From Terriglobia bacterium (GTDB lineage Bacteria > Acidobacteriota > Thermoanaerobaculia > Thermoanaerobaculales > Thermoanaerobaculaceae), in contig JAIQFQ010000014.1 in assembly GCA_020073245.1 (NCBI GenBank), positions 21,473-85,472 of the forward strand: DNA of 64,000 nucleotides. Reading direction: 5' to 3'. A program made the translations under genes and the position numbers. This document shows, piece after piece, positions 48,994-57,462 of this stretch. Numbering within the stretch: the first letter of the stretch is position 1; each line of letters begins with the position of its first letter. Below the pieces are notes generated by a model. It was given only the letters and a program-made list of their open reading frames with translations, did no database searches and was not told the origin of the DNA.

Positions 48994-50370
48994 TTATCTG
49001 GGCGGGGCGTCTTTTGTGCCCAGGAGGTACGCCTCCATGTCGGTGGCGATCCGAATCGAGAGCGCGCGGGCGGCTTCGCGCTCCCGGGCGATGCGGGCGC
49101 GGGCGGCGGCCACCTTCCGCATGATCCGACGCTGCACGGCCAGGGGCGGAAGGGGGAGCGGGAAGGATCTGATGTCTTCCGCGCCAATCTTCCACATGCC
49201 AACGGCGGTGCGTGCGTTCGACTGGAAGAAACTCCGCCCAACTCGTGTCTGGATCAACTCTCGGACATATTCCGGCAGAACGGTGTCGCTCAAGCGAACC
49301 CGGATCATGATGTCGGGATAAAGGACTTCCGGGGCGTCTTCTTTGACGACCGCGCACTTGGCGATGTGGTCGTAACTGCCGACGCTTCGGCATATCAACA
49401 GGTCACCGGCCCGAACGTGAAACACCGTGGCGGTCTTGTCCGAAACGCGAATGTACTTCGTCGCGGTAAGGTCCAAGCCCTCGGGCATCAGGGCATTCAA
49501 CTTGAGCATCTTCTGAGGCGTTGGGCCGGGAACGGGTTTGATGCAGAAGCCGTTGCGGGTATCCGTGATGCATTGTGACAACGGTGCAATCGGGTATCGC
49601 GACCTCTGAAACCCTAGCAAGCCCTTTCGTGTGCGCCAGAGGTAGTTGAAACTCCACCTCTCCAGTTCACTCCAACAAAGAGGCATGCACCTCTCGCGCC
49701 CGCCGCCGGCTTCGGGTTCCGGCGCGCCCAGGGCAGCGTATAACCCGCGCTCGATCTCTGCCTCGATCCTTCGCGCGCGTTCCTCCGACGCCGCGATGGC
49801 CGCCTGTGACTTGCGCCACTCGGCCAGAATCGCGCGTTGGGTGGCGAGTGGGGGGACAGGAACTTCAAGTGTCTGCAAGAGCTCGAACGTCAGATTCTGG
49901 CGTACTGAGCCAGCGGTCGCCGCACGCAGTGTTGGATTGAACCACGGAGCCTTGAGAATGATGGCAAGCAACTCAGGTAGTATCTTGGTGTGGTCAACGG
50001 AGAAAACGACGTAGGCGGGACTTGCGTAGTTTCCGCCAAGTTCCGTCGGCACGATGCCGATTGAGCCGACATTCACACGATAAGGGTTGTAGAAGAAATC
50101 GTTCGGCTCAGCCTTTTTGTACGGTTGATGGATCTTACTCCCCTGCGTGTCGTATGCGTGGAAGATGCCACCGTCGTTGCTTACGCCCAGGATTCGGAAG
50201 GTTGTGTCGGGAAACTCGAACAGGTTGACTCGCTCGCTTCGTTCTCGGATGCAGTCCTTGAGGGACAAGAACGGAAAGCGACCTGACAGGTGAGATGTAA
50301 ATCCCTTCACGTCCCAGCGTCGGACCGCGGCGAACCACACCGCAAATGCATTTTGTGCGGCAGCGGTCAT
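48994..50370 (-). CDS. hsdS: Restriction-modification specificity subunit HsdS
   Basis: 458 residues with two target-recognition domains, each followed by a conserved helix: LEVPVPPLATQRAILAEW (about 170-187) and FPLPLPPLAVQRRIM (about 407-421). Determines DNA target for the partner methylase. Start overlaps the methylase stop by 4 nt. Its stop is 30 bp from the intron 3' end. Confidence 0.93.
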   Translation of the reverse strand: MTAAAQNAFAVWFAAVRRWDVKGFTSHLSGRFPFLSLKDCIRERSERVNLFEFPDTTFRILGVSNDGGIFHAYDTQGSKIHQPYKKAEPNDFFYNPYRVNVGSIGIVPTELGGNYASPAYVVFSVDHTKILPELLAIILKAPWFNPTLRAATAGSVRQNLTFELLQTLEVPVPPLATQRAILAEWRKSQAAIAASEERARRIEAEIERGLYAALGAPEPEAGGGRERCMPLCWSELERWSFNYLWRTRKGLLGFQRSRYPIAPLSQCITDTRNGFCIKPVPGPTPQKMLKLNALMPEGLDLTATKYIRVSDKTATVFHVRAGDLLICRSVGSYDHIAKCAVVKEDAPEVLYPDIMIRVRLSDTVLPEYVRELIQTRVGRSFFQSNARTAVGMWKIGAEDIRSFPLPLPPLAVQRRIMRKVAAARARIAREREAARALSIRIATDMEAYLLGTKDAPPR

Positions 50371-52634
50371 GCGGCACCCTTGGCGAAGAACGGTTTCGGG
50401 TCCTTGCGGAACGCCTGGTAGAGTTCGACACAGGTCTTGGTAATGCCGGGCGGCAGGGCGGGATTCGGGTAAAGCTCGTTCTGGTCCGCTTCGCCGGTGG
50501 CGGTGATGCCGACCTTTTCGGCCTCGTACATGAAGATGGGGTAGTTGAAGCGGGACTTGAGGAGGGTGCGCGATTCGGCGGCCTTCTTTTCGGTCATCGC
50601 GTGGGTGTAGTCGGCCAGCGCCTTCTGGGCGGTTTTGCGGACGGCGGCGTCACGTTTCTCCTTGGCGGCGTCAATGGCGATCTGGAGGCGGGAGGTTTCG
50701 GCGGCAATTTCGTCGGCGTACTTGGCGTCCGTCTCGGCGACGGCCTTCCGTTGCTCGGCGGCGAAACGGGTCTGCTCCTCGGTGGTGAACTTCTGGAGGA
50801 ATAGCAGCGATGCCTTGACGCTGGCGCCAGAGGAGTAGAACGTTTCCTGCGGCAGACTGACCACGGCGCGGATGAAGGCGCGGTCCTCGACGAATTCCCG
50901 CACATAGGCGAGCGACGGGTTGTTGAAGATGCCTTCGGGGAGCACGATACCGAGGCGGCCGCCGGGTTTAAGGAGTTCGAGGCAGCGTTCGATGAAGAGG
51001 ATTTCAGTCTTGATCTTGGCGGACTGGATGCGTTTTTCGTTCTCCTGGTCCGTGCCTTCCACACCGCGTTTCGGGAGTTTGAACAGAGCGGCGATGGGTT
51101 TGTCGATCGCGGCGCGCACGCGCGCCTGGGCCTGGCGGTAGAGGTCGCCGAATTCCCGGAGGTAAGCGTCTTCGTCAGGCGGGACGGCGACCTGTTCGGC
51201 GGTGATTCTGTCGGAGGGTTCGACGCTCGCGCCGAAAGGCGGGTTGGTGAGTATGATGTCGAAGCGGCCTTCGAAGATGCCGTTGACGTTGAGGAAACCG
51301 TCGTGGTGGTGGACGCCGCCGTGGCCGTCGCCGTGCATGATCATGTTCATCTTGCTGGTACGAGCCATGCGATCGTTGGCGTCGGTGCCGTAGATGCAAC
51401 GGTTGGCGAGATGCCAGAGGCGGGAGTCGCGGACGGTCTGGTCCAGTTCGCGCCGGATGGCATCGAACCGCGCGCGCAGAAGCTCGGCACGCTTGGCGTC
51501 GGGCAGGCTCTTTCTGGCGTCGAGTTCAGCCTTGTACGCCTGGTACTGGCGGTCGGCGTCGGCCAGGATCTGTTCGCGCACGATCTCGAAGAAGCGGATG
51601 AGGAAGCCGCCGGAACCGCTGGCCGGATCGCAGATCACGTCACCCTCGGCGGGCGCGACCATGCGCACCATGAATTCCACGATGCAACGCGGGGTGAAGA
51701 ACTGGCCGATCTGACCCCGGAACGTCTTGCCAAGGAAGCGTTCGAAGGCGATACCTTTAATGTCCTCGCTGGTGTCGGAGAGGTCGTAACTCTCGAGGAG
51801 GCGGACAATCTCGAGGCCGGTGTCGGGTTTGAGATTCAGGGGTTCATCGGGGTCGAAGATGCCGTCGGCGGCGTAGGCGTCCTTGGTGTCCTTGAAGAGC
51901 AAGGCGAGCGGATCCTTGCCGGGAAGTCTCCGCAGGTACTCCACGGTGAAGCGGTTCTCGCGCACGCGTTTCTTTCGGAGGTCGCGCTCGACGTGGACCT
52001 TAATGAAAAGCACCTTGGCGATTTCGTCAAACGCGGCGACGGGGTCCTTCTTCTCACGGTTGCGGATGACGTTGTGGCATTTCTGGAGTAGGTCGGCGAA
52101 CTCCTCCTCCTTGAAGGTCTTCAGGGCCTTGAGGATTTGGTCAATTTCCTTGTCGCTGGCGTCGGCGTGGGGGATGGTCTCGATTTCCTCGATGTAGCCA
52201 GGCATGCGGTCCTTGCGGACGCGCCAGAAGCGGGTTTCGCGGGTGTTATGGGTGACGAAGAACGGGGCGTTGGTGAGGCGGGCGTAGTTGTCGCCCTGGG
52301 CGTAGTCGGCGGCCTTGATGGTGACGTTGTCGGACTTGCACTCGACGACGATCAAGGGCGGCCTGTGGTCCTGCCGGTCCTGCACAGTGCGCCAGATGAC
52401 GAAATCGGCGCGGGCGTGGCCCGTTCCCCGCCCGGTGAGTTCCTCCTCTTCGGCGATCTGGGGGAACAAGAAACCGTACTCGGTGGTGATCACGTCAAGG
52501 AAGGCCTGGCGGACCTCTTCTTCGGGCGTCTTGACCAGCCACTTCTGGCGGACGCGGCTGAAGATCTGATTCGGGCGAACGGGGATCTGGTCCGCCTTGG
52601 CGTACGGTTGGGGCTTGGGCTTTTTGCGGGCCAT
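50367..52634 (-). CDS. hsdM: Nuclease-domain/N6-adenine methylase fusion (HsdR-N + HsdM)
   Basis: 755 residues. The N-terminal part (about 30-160) is an HsdR-N-like PD-(D/E)XK fold with Asp77 (ARADFVIW) and Glu98-x-Lys100 (VVECKSDN). HsdM follows: helical region, then QFFTPRCIVEFMV, AdoMet motif I DPASGSGG (336-343) and catalytic NPPF (464-467). A helical C-terminal segment (about 620-700) is Ala/Lys/Glu-rich. AAGGAGG precedes the ATG. With HsdS next and no helicase subunit, it may cut and methylate as a two-subunit enzyme, as BcgI does; alternatively the nuclease fold only binds. Confidence 0.9.
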   Translation of the reverse strand: MARKKPKPQPYAKADQIPVRPNQIFSRVRQKWLVKTPEEEVRQAFLDVITTEYGFLFPQIAEEEELTGRGTGHARADFVIWRTVQDRQDHRPPLIVVECKSDNVTIKAADYAQGDNYARLTNAPFFVTHNTRETRFWRVRKDRMPGYIEEIETIPHADASDKEIDQILKALKTFKEEEFADLLQKCHNVIRNREKKDPVAAFDEIAKVLFIKVHVERDLRKKRVRENRFTVEYLRRLPGKDPLALLFKDTKDAYAADGIFDPDEPLNLKPDTGLEIVRLLESYDLSDTSEDIKGIAFERFLGKTFRGQIGQFFTPRCIVEFMVRMVAPAEGDVICDPASGSGGFLIRFFEIVREQILADADRQYQAYKAELDARKSLPDAKRAELLRARFDAIRRELDQTVRDSRLWHLANRCIYGTDANDRMARTSKMNMIMHGDGHGGVHHHDGFLNVNGIFEGRFDIILTNPPFGASVEPSDRITAEQVAVPPDEDAYLREFGDLYRQAQARVRAAIDKPIAALFKLPKRGVEGTDQENEKRIQSAKIKTEILFIERCLELLKPGGRLGIVLPEGIFNNPSLAYVREFVEDRAFIRAVVSLPQETFYSSGASVKASLLFLQKFTTEEQTRFAAEQRKAVAETDAKYADEIAAETSRLQIAIDAAKEKRDAAVRKTAQKALADYTHAMTEKKAAESRTLLKSRFNYPIFMYEAEKVGITATGEADQNELYPNPALPPGITKTCVELYQAFRKDPKPFFAKGAA

Positions 52635-52645
52635 GCGACCTCCTT

Positions 52646-53368
52646 CTATTCGGTGGCGAGTGCCCCGAGGCGCCCCTCGTCGGAGTAACTGTAGTGGTCG
52701 GAGGCGCCGACGATGACGTGATCGAGCAAGACGAGTTGGACGAGCCGACAGGCTCGGGCGAGGTCGCGCGTGGTGTCATCGTCGCCGGCTGAGGGTTCTG
52801 GGCTGCCAGAGGGGTGGTTGTGAACGAGGACGACGGCGGCAGCGGAGAGGCGAAGGGCCTCCTCGATGACACGACGGGTGTAGACGGTGACCTGGGTGGG
52901 GATGCCTTCGGCGATTTCCTTCTGACCCAGCTGTTGGTTTTGGCCGTTCAGGAAGACGGCGGTGACGATCTCCTGGCGCTTGCCGGCGAAGAGCGGGCGG
53001 AAGTGATCCGCGATGCTTGCCGACGACTCGAAGGCCGCTGCCGTGAGCTTACCCGCGCAGAGGCGCTTGCCGAGTTCAAGCGCAGCCTTGATCTGTGCGG
53101 CCTTCGCCGGACCAATCCCCGGCAGTCGGAGAAGGTCCTCGACGTGGGCGCGATCCAGCCCGGGCAAACCGTGGAAGACCCGGAGGAGTCTGCGGCCGAG
53201 GTCGGTGGCGTTCTCTCCTAAGACGCTCGATTTGAATGTTCCCTGGCCAACGCGAACGAGGATCGCCAGGAGCTCGGCGTCGGTTAATCGCTCGGCGCCA
53301 GTTGACAAGAGCTTCTCGCGAGGGCGCTCCTTCTTCGGCCAGCTCTTGATACGCCGGGACTCAATCAC
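52646..53368 (-). CDS. radC: RadC/JAB-domain protein
   Basis: 240 residues; GTG start behind GAGG. N-terminal helix-hairpin-helix (LLRLPGIGPAKAAQI), then the MPN/JAB metal site VLVHNHPSGSPEPSAGDDD. RadC proteins are frequent on mobile islands next to restriction systems; the role is unknown despite the name. Starts upstream of the methylase with an 11-nt gap, so likely cotranscribed. Confidence 0.93.
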   Translation of the reverse strand: MIESRRIKSWPKKERPREKLLSTGAERLTDAELLAILVRVGQGTFKSSVLGENATDLGRRLLRVFHGLPGLDRAHVEDLLRLPGIGPAKAAQIKAALELGKRLCAGKLTAAAFESSASIADHFRPLFAGKRQEIVTAVFLNGQNQQLGQKEIAEGIPTQVTVYTRRVIEEALRLSAAAVVLVHNHPSGSPEPSAGDDDTTRDLARACRLVQLVLLDHVIVGASDHYSYSDEGRLGALATE

Positions 53369-53490
53369 TGAGCGACCTCATGCACGATGCTCCCGGTGCT
53401 GGTGGATTATCCGAGTGGCCTGCGGAGTGCGCCGCTGAGCCTTTGTTGGCATCGAGCACCTGTCGCGGATCAGACGCCCCCAGTCCATGG

Positions 53491-53955
53491 TCACCTGCCG
53501 CTGCGCGACCGCCGGGGTGCAGTCGGCGGTGGTACGGCCGTCTTGGTCCTGATCAGCTCCACGAACTCGACGGCCTTCTCGAAGATCGCCTTGGCCTCCG
53601 TCTCGGTGATCAGGCCGGCGACATCGTAGATCGCCTGGTTGCGCTTGGTTCGCATCCGGTCGAAGTAGCCGACCAGCGACGCGAACTCGTCGCCCAACGC
53701 CTCGCGCATGAAAGCGAACGTGTTCTTGTGTCCCTGGTCGGTTGCGGGGCGGAACCCCTGCGAGTACATGAAGGCGCGTGCGGCCTGGAGGACGGCGTTG
53801 TAGGCGATGGAGAACGCCCAGTCCCAGTCATCGGCCATCGTCCGCTGCGCCATCCGGATGTCGCGGTCAGCCAGGGCAAGCAGCCGCGCGATCTCATCGG
53901 GCGTCGCGCGGTGTGCATGGATCCTGCGCAGGCGGAGCAGTTCCTCAAACGGCAC
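53491..53955 (-). CDS. HEPN-domain protein (toxin candidate)
   Basis: 154 residues, all-helical: IARLLALADRDIRMAQ, SIAYNAVLQAARAFMYSQGF and the C-terminal motif RTKRNQAIYD. HEPN ribonucleases usually have R-x4-6-H; here Tyr is in the His position, so activity or the target of modification may differ. Overlaps the nucleotidyltransferase stop by 11 nt. Its partner may AMPylate it, as in MntA-HepT. Confidence 0.85.
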   Translation of the reverse strand: MPFEELLRLRRIHAHRATPDEIARLLALADRDIRMAQRTMADDWDWAFSIAYNAVLQAARAFMYSQGFRPATDQGHKNTFAFMREALGDEFASLVGYFDRMRTKRNQAIYDVAGLITETEAKAIFEKAVEFVELIRTKTAVPPPTAPRRSRSGR

Positions 53956-54511
53956 GGACGTCTCCGAGCACTGGAATGAGGTCGCCCTTCAGCACCCGCG
54001 CCAGGAACGGTTCCTTCCTGCGCTTCCTCGCCGCCAGCTCCCCTGATGTGAGCACGGTGTAGTTGATGGGACGGCCGACGCGATCCTCGACGGCTGCAAC
54101 CGCGTCATGCAGCGCAATGGCGTCGGCCGATCCGACGACCAGAAGGTCGATGTCGCTGAGGCCGGTGTCGGTGCCTGCCGCCACGGAGCCGTAGATGGCT
54201 GCGGCGCGAACGCCCGGCACCCGCTCGAGCGCCTCCCGGAGGGGGAGGGCGAGCCCGTCGCTCTTCAGGAGCAGGGCGCGCAGGTCGGCGAAGAGGGGAT
54301 GCCCGGTCTCGACGCGGAAGAACACCTGCCGGCCGCGTTTCGTCCGCTCCACGAGCGCGATCCGCTCTAGGTTCTCCAGCTCCCGCTGCGCCGCCTGGAG
54401 TGGCACGCCCGCACGGCGCGCGATCTCACGGAGGTGGCACTCCTCCGATGCGTTGAGCAGGAGGAACGCGAGCACCTTCACGCGGGCGGCTGGCATTAGA
54501 CGCTTCAACAT
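53945..54511 (-). CDS. MNT nucleotidyltransferase with winged helix (antitoxin candidate)
   Basis: 188 residues. The N-terminal winged helix (HLREIARRAGVPLQAAQRELE) probably binds the operon promoter. The nucleotidyltransferase core has YGSVAAGTDTG followed by SDIDLLVVG (GS-x10-D-x-D pattern). Upstream of, and overlapping, the HEPN gene. An ettA 3' fragment ends 58 nt upstream. Confidence 0.88.
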   Translation of the reverse strand: MLKRLMPAARVKVLAFLLLNASEECHLREIARRAGVPLQAAQRELENLERIALVERTKRGRQVFFRVETGHPLFADLRALLLKSDGLALPLREALERVPGVRAAAIYGSVAAGTDTGLSDIDLLVVGSADAIALHDAVAAVEDRVGRPINYTVLTSGELAARKRRKEPFLARVLKGDLIPVLGDVRAV

Positions 54512-54569
54512 GGGTGACTACACCTTGTTGTCAAATGTATACGCGTTGTGGTCAATCGTCAAGCCGGAC

Positions 54570-54664
54570 CTACCGCGTCCACTTCCTGTATGTGATCCGG
54601 TGCGGCCTCGTGGCGGCGTCGCCGAGCTGCTGCTTGCACTACTCCTCGTCTCGAACTGCCGCGA
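54570..54664 (-). pseudogene. ettA: ettA 3'-end copy A (degenerate)
   Basis: Minus-strand translation reads [19 protein letters not shown], then W-T-R-stop, against [20 protein letters not shown] at the end of the intact gene. An internal stop replaces a Trp codon, and a short deletion occurs further right. Located just upstream of the MNT/HEPN pair. Confidence 0.8.
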
Positions 54665-54683
54665 CCATGGTACCCATATGCAC

Positions 54684-54707
54684 TTCTGCTACCTGCGTAC
54701 CGGCACC
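54684..54707 (+). repeat. Dispersed repeat copy (TTCTGCTACCTGCG)
   Basis: TTCTGCTACCTGCGTACC followed by GGCACC; a diverged copy of the family seen at 46917 and 56648. Lies between ettA copy A and the peptidase-domain gene. Confidence 0.5.
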
Positions 54708-54765
54708 TGTCTCACCGGTGAGGACGTGCCGAGGGCTCAAGCCAGGTGCCTGCGGTGTGGCCACA

Positions 54766-55281
54766 TCAACTGGCGCCAGGCTGACCGACGAACTCGGCCA
54801 CTTGCTTGCCGGTGAGCTCGCCCGCGGCTGAGAGCTCCGCAGCGACCAGTTGGACGGCCGGCCAGTGCTTCTCCAAGATGCGCCTGACCTCCTCCATTTG
54901 CTCGAGTAGGCAATCTCGGATTGCATCAGGAGTGAAAGAGAAGTCCATTGCTTGGGATGCAAGCCGACGTGCGTGCATGAAGTCGTGTTCCGCCCCAGGC
55001 GTGCCCGCCCCGGTCGCCAGGCGCCCGACTGTAAGCGGCTCGCTGTCGCCGCTCGAGATGTAGTCGGCTACGAACCCAGCCAGCGCCACCCGAACACCCC
55101 AGAAGTCGTTAGGCCACACCTCCTCGGGTTCGGGGATATGGGTGCCACCTGTCATCGAGACGATGCTCAGCGGCTTGCCCTCGAGGACGCACACGACTGC
55201 ATGCCCTGCTTCGTGGAACGCCCTGGCGCGGTCGGGACGGTCCTGGCGCTTGCTGGAATCGGGCCCACCGCTATGCATCAC
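54766..55281 (-). CDS. Stand-alone FtsH-like (M41) peptidase-domain protein
   Basis: 171 residues. HEAGHAVV (His23, Glu24, His27) is the M41-type zinc site, followed by VRVALAGFVADYISSGD and EHDFMHARRLASQAMD with a candidate third Asp ligand; C-terminal VRRILEKHWPAVQLVAAEL. FtsH proteases have an AAA+ motor and membrane anchor, both absent here. May act on a specific partner or be an inhibitor-like remnant. Starts 35 nt after the stop of ettA copy B. Confidence 0.75.
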   Translation of the reverse strand: MMHSGGPDSSKRQDRPDRARAFHEAGHAVVCVLEGKPLSIVSMTGGTHIPEPEEVWPNDFWGVRVALAGFVADYISSGDSEPLTVGRLATGAGTPGAEHDFMHARRLASQAMDFSFTPDAIRDCLLEQMEEVRRILEKHWPAVQLVAAELSAAGELTGKQVAEFVGQPGAS

Positions 55282-55316
55282 CCTCTCACCATTGCGGCAG
55301 ACACCCCCATACGGAC

Positions 55317-55728
55317 CTACCTCGTCAGCTTCCTATACGTGATCCTGTGCGGCCTGGTCGCGGCGTCGCCGAGGTGCTGCGTGCGCCACTCCTCGTACTC
55401 GGTGAAGTTGCCATCGAAAGACGTGACCTTGCTCTCGCCCTCGAAGGCGAGGATGTGGGTCGCGATGCGGTCGAGGAACCAGCGATCGTAGGAGATCACG
55501 ACGACGCACCCGGCGAATTGCTCGAGGGCGTCCTCGAGCGCGCGCAGAGCGAGTGACCGGCTTTGCCGGCACGAGCGTGGGGGCGCGGGGGTCTGTAGCG
55601 CCGGGTGGGTGGAGGGAGCGGCGCGGGACCCCCGCAAGAGATAGCTTTGACGTCGAGGTCGTTGGTCGGCTCGTCGAGGAGGAGAACGTTGGCGCCCTCC
55701 TTGAGCATCCGCGCGAGGTGCACGCGAT
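55317..55728 (-). pseudogene. ettA: ettA 3'-end copy B with a 100-bp insertion
   Basis: Reads [20 protein letters not shown] near the right end, then an insertion (about 55548-55647) with inverted GCGGGGGTC / GACCCCCGC arms that breaks the frame, then [19 protein letters not shown] to [12 protein letters not shown] and stop. About 310 bp of ettA homology in total. The inserted piece resembles sequences near 17400 and 60750. Confidence 0.85.
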
Positions 55729-55825
55729 GGCTGCCGGGTACGCATCCAGTGCGATTCGAGACACGAGAGCTGGTGCGGCCAAGTACCTGCCCAAGACTCG
55801 ATGCGTCAATGGCCATACGAGGGGC

Positions 55826-56212
55826 CTATGCGGGGAAGGGGACAAGCATGAGGCCCTCGATCCGTTGAAAGTGCCGCACGTTGCGGGTCAGCAGCATTCC
55901 GCCGTTCTGGAGCACGATCCCCGCGATGAGGCTGTCGGCCATGCCGATCGGCCCGCCCTTCGATTCCAGCGCAATCCGGACGCCTGCCGCTCGATCGGCG
56001 GCCGCCTCGTCCAACGTCAGGGCGGGAAGCGCGGCGAGGAGATCGCGGACGGCCGCCTTCTGGCGCTTCGAGCGCGCCCCCGCGAGCAGCTCGAAACGCG
56101 TGATGACTGTTGTGTGCAGATCGCCGTGCTCCAGCTCCTGCCCAACGCGTCCGGCGGTCGGTTCCGCGCCGGCGAGGAAGTCGATGAGTACGTCGGTATC
56201 GGCAACGGTCAT
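55826..56212 (-). CDS. vapC: VapC-type PIN toxin
   Basis: 128 residues. PIN-domain acidic residues: Asp5/Asp7 (VADTDVLID), Glu41 (TRFELLAGAR), Asp93 (MADSLIAG) and the late TRNVRHFQRI. A site-specific RNase expected to cut tRNA or rRNA. ATG overlaps the antitoxin stop by 4 nt. Confidence 0.92.
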   Translation of the reverse strand: MTVADTDVLIDFLAGAEPTAGRVGQELEHGDLHTTVITRFELLAGARSKRQKAAVRDLLAALPALTLDEAAADRAAGVRIALESKGGPIGMADSLIAGIVLQNGGMLLTRNVRHFQRIEGLMLVPFPA

Positions 56213-56463
56213 CGCCAGTCCTCCCTGATCGCCGCCACCCTGGCCGACAGCTCCGCCGCCTCGGCGCGAGCGAGAGACCCGCGGGCGGCGAGCGCGACGC
56301 GACGCGACTTCGTCCTGGCGTGCTCCTCGGCGATGAAGCGATCCACCGCCTCCTCGACCAGATGCGAGAACCCCTTCTCGCCCCGCCGCCCCGCCATCTC
56401 GAGCAGCTTGGCCCTCAACTCGTCGCGCAGCTCGATCGTGGTTCGCACTCTCCGGCCCTCCAC
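56209..56463 (-). CDS. vapB: Ribbon-helix-helix antitoxin (VapB-like)
   Basis: 84 residues from GTG 56463. A second GTG at 56448 has GAGGG 7 nt upstream and is a good alternative. RTTIELRDELRAKLLEMAGRRG is the RHH DNA-binding part in the N-terminal half; the charged tail would neutralise VapC. ettA copy C ends 64 nt upstream. Confidence 0.85.
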   Translation of the reverse strand: MEGRRVRTTIELRDELRAKLLEMAGRRGEKGFSHLVEEAVDRFIAEEHARTKSRRVALAARGSLARAEAAELSARVAAIREDWR

Positions 56464-56526
56464 TCTCAGAATATGGCTACATGCATGTGCATGTCAAGCT
56501 AGCAGGACCCCGGTCCAACCGAGAGG

Positions 56527-56598
56527 TCAGCGGGTCAAGGTGCGAGGCGTCAACCGGTGCAACCTGGTCGCGACGTTGCCGAGAGCCTGCGTGCGCCA
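56527..56598 (-). pseudogene. ettA: ettA 3'-end copy C (most degenerate)
   Basis: Minus strand reads WRTQALGNVATRLHRLT, then P-R-T-L-T-R-stop, aligning residue for residue with [17 protein letters not shown] and Y-R-K-L-T-R-stop. Twenty-three codons and the stop remain. It precedes the vapBC operon. Confidence 0.7.
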
Positions 56599-56647
56599 CC
56601 TTGTGTCGCGGACACGCATCAGGCGGGGACGGGGAGGGGCGGGCTAG

Positions 56648-56672
56648 TTCAGCTAGATACGTACCTGGCACC
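56648..56672 (+). repeat. Dispersed repeat copy (TTCAGCTAGATACG)
   Basis: TTCAGCTAGATACGTACC followed by TGGCACC, the best single match to the uninterrupted intron-target repeat at 46917-46938 plus its 3' exon. Confidence 0.6.
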
Positions 56673-56760
56673 CATTCGCTGTCGTAGAGGATTGGCGGTC
56701 GCAGCGAGGAGCGAAGCGACGAAGAAGTCTCGGGACCCATACCAATTTGCCATCGAACAT

Positions 56761-56854
56761 GTCATTCCGAGGAGCGGAGCGACGAGGAATCTGGGTGGGG
56801 GAAAGCCTGGATCCACGAGCCCCCGCCCAGATCCCTCGCTGCGCTCGGGATGAC
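56761..56854. repeat. GTCATTCCGAG inverted element
   Basis: Ends GTCATTCCGAG and CTCGGGATGAC frame a 94-bp element with GAGCGGAGCGACGAGGAATC and, mirrored, AGATCCCTCGCTGCG. Same class as 17099-17196. A partial sibling sits at 56695-56735. Confidence 0.65.
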
Positions 56855-56925
56855 CGCGAGGGAACGCCGAATGCACGACGAGCTGCTGCACCATGACTGT
56901 GTTCGGGTAGCGAGCCATCACAGCG

Positions 56926-56960
56926 GCGGCTCCCGGCGGTGTGTGCCGCCCGGGAGCCGC
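56926..56960 (-). terminator. Hairpin downstream of secreted protein gene
   Basis: GCGGCTCCCGG / CCGGGAGCCGC, 11 bp, extended inside by CGG/CCG; 31 bp after the stop of the 56992-57462 gene on the minus strand. No U-tract. Confidence 0.5.
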
Positions 56961-56991
56961 TTGGTGCTGAACGCGTAGGGCGAGGCTCGAG

Positions 56992-57462
56992 CTACTTGGT
57001 CTGAGCCTCCATGTCGGCTGCCATCTTCTGCAGCAGAACGATGAACTCCTTCTCCAGGGCGACCAGCTTCCTCGTCGCTGCGGTCAACCGCGGATCGGCG
57101 CTGAACTTCGCCATGTCGTGCGCCGCTGCCGGCCACGATTCCGCTGCCTTCATCGCTGCGGCGGTCTTGGCGGCATCGGTGCTCAACTGCCGGTGCAACG
57201 TCGCGATCGCCCGTAGGCCCTTGGCCTCCGCCAGCGACGCCTCGTCCTTGCCTTGGTCCATCAACGCTGCATGGGCAGCGAACATGTCCGCCACCGTCGC
57301 GGTGATCTCAGCCACCTTGGTCGGAGCGGCGGACATCTGGGCGAGTGACTGACCGCAGGTTGCAGGCGCCGTGGCCGCGGGTTCCGCAGCCGTCGCGGCT
57401 GCCACTGGCACGAGCACGAGCGCCAGCGCCACTGTCAATTGCAACATCTTTCTCATGAGCAT
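56992..57462 (-). CDS. Small secreted helical protein
   Basis: 156 residues from ATG 57462 with GGAGG 5 nt upstream. Signal peptide (LQLTVALALVLVPVAAATAAE), then an almost wholly helical mature chain (VAEITATVADMFAAHAALMD and EKEFIVLLQKMAADMEAQTK). A single Cys near the mature N-terminus. No family recognised; resembles small periplasmic helical bundles. Confidence 0.75.
   Translation of the reverse strand: MLMRKMLQLTVALALVLVPVAAATAAEPAATAPATCGQSLAQMSAAPTKVAEITATVADMFAAHAALMDQGKDEASLAEAKGLRAIATLHRQLSTDAAKTAAAMKAAESWPAAAHDMAKFSADPRLTAATRKLVALEKEFIVLLQKMAADMEAQTK

Noticed and set aside
48994..53368. A full type I restriction system
   Set aside because: No HsdR translocase; only the HsdR-N-like domain fused to the methylase is present.
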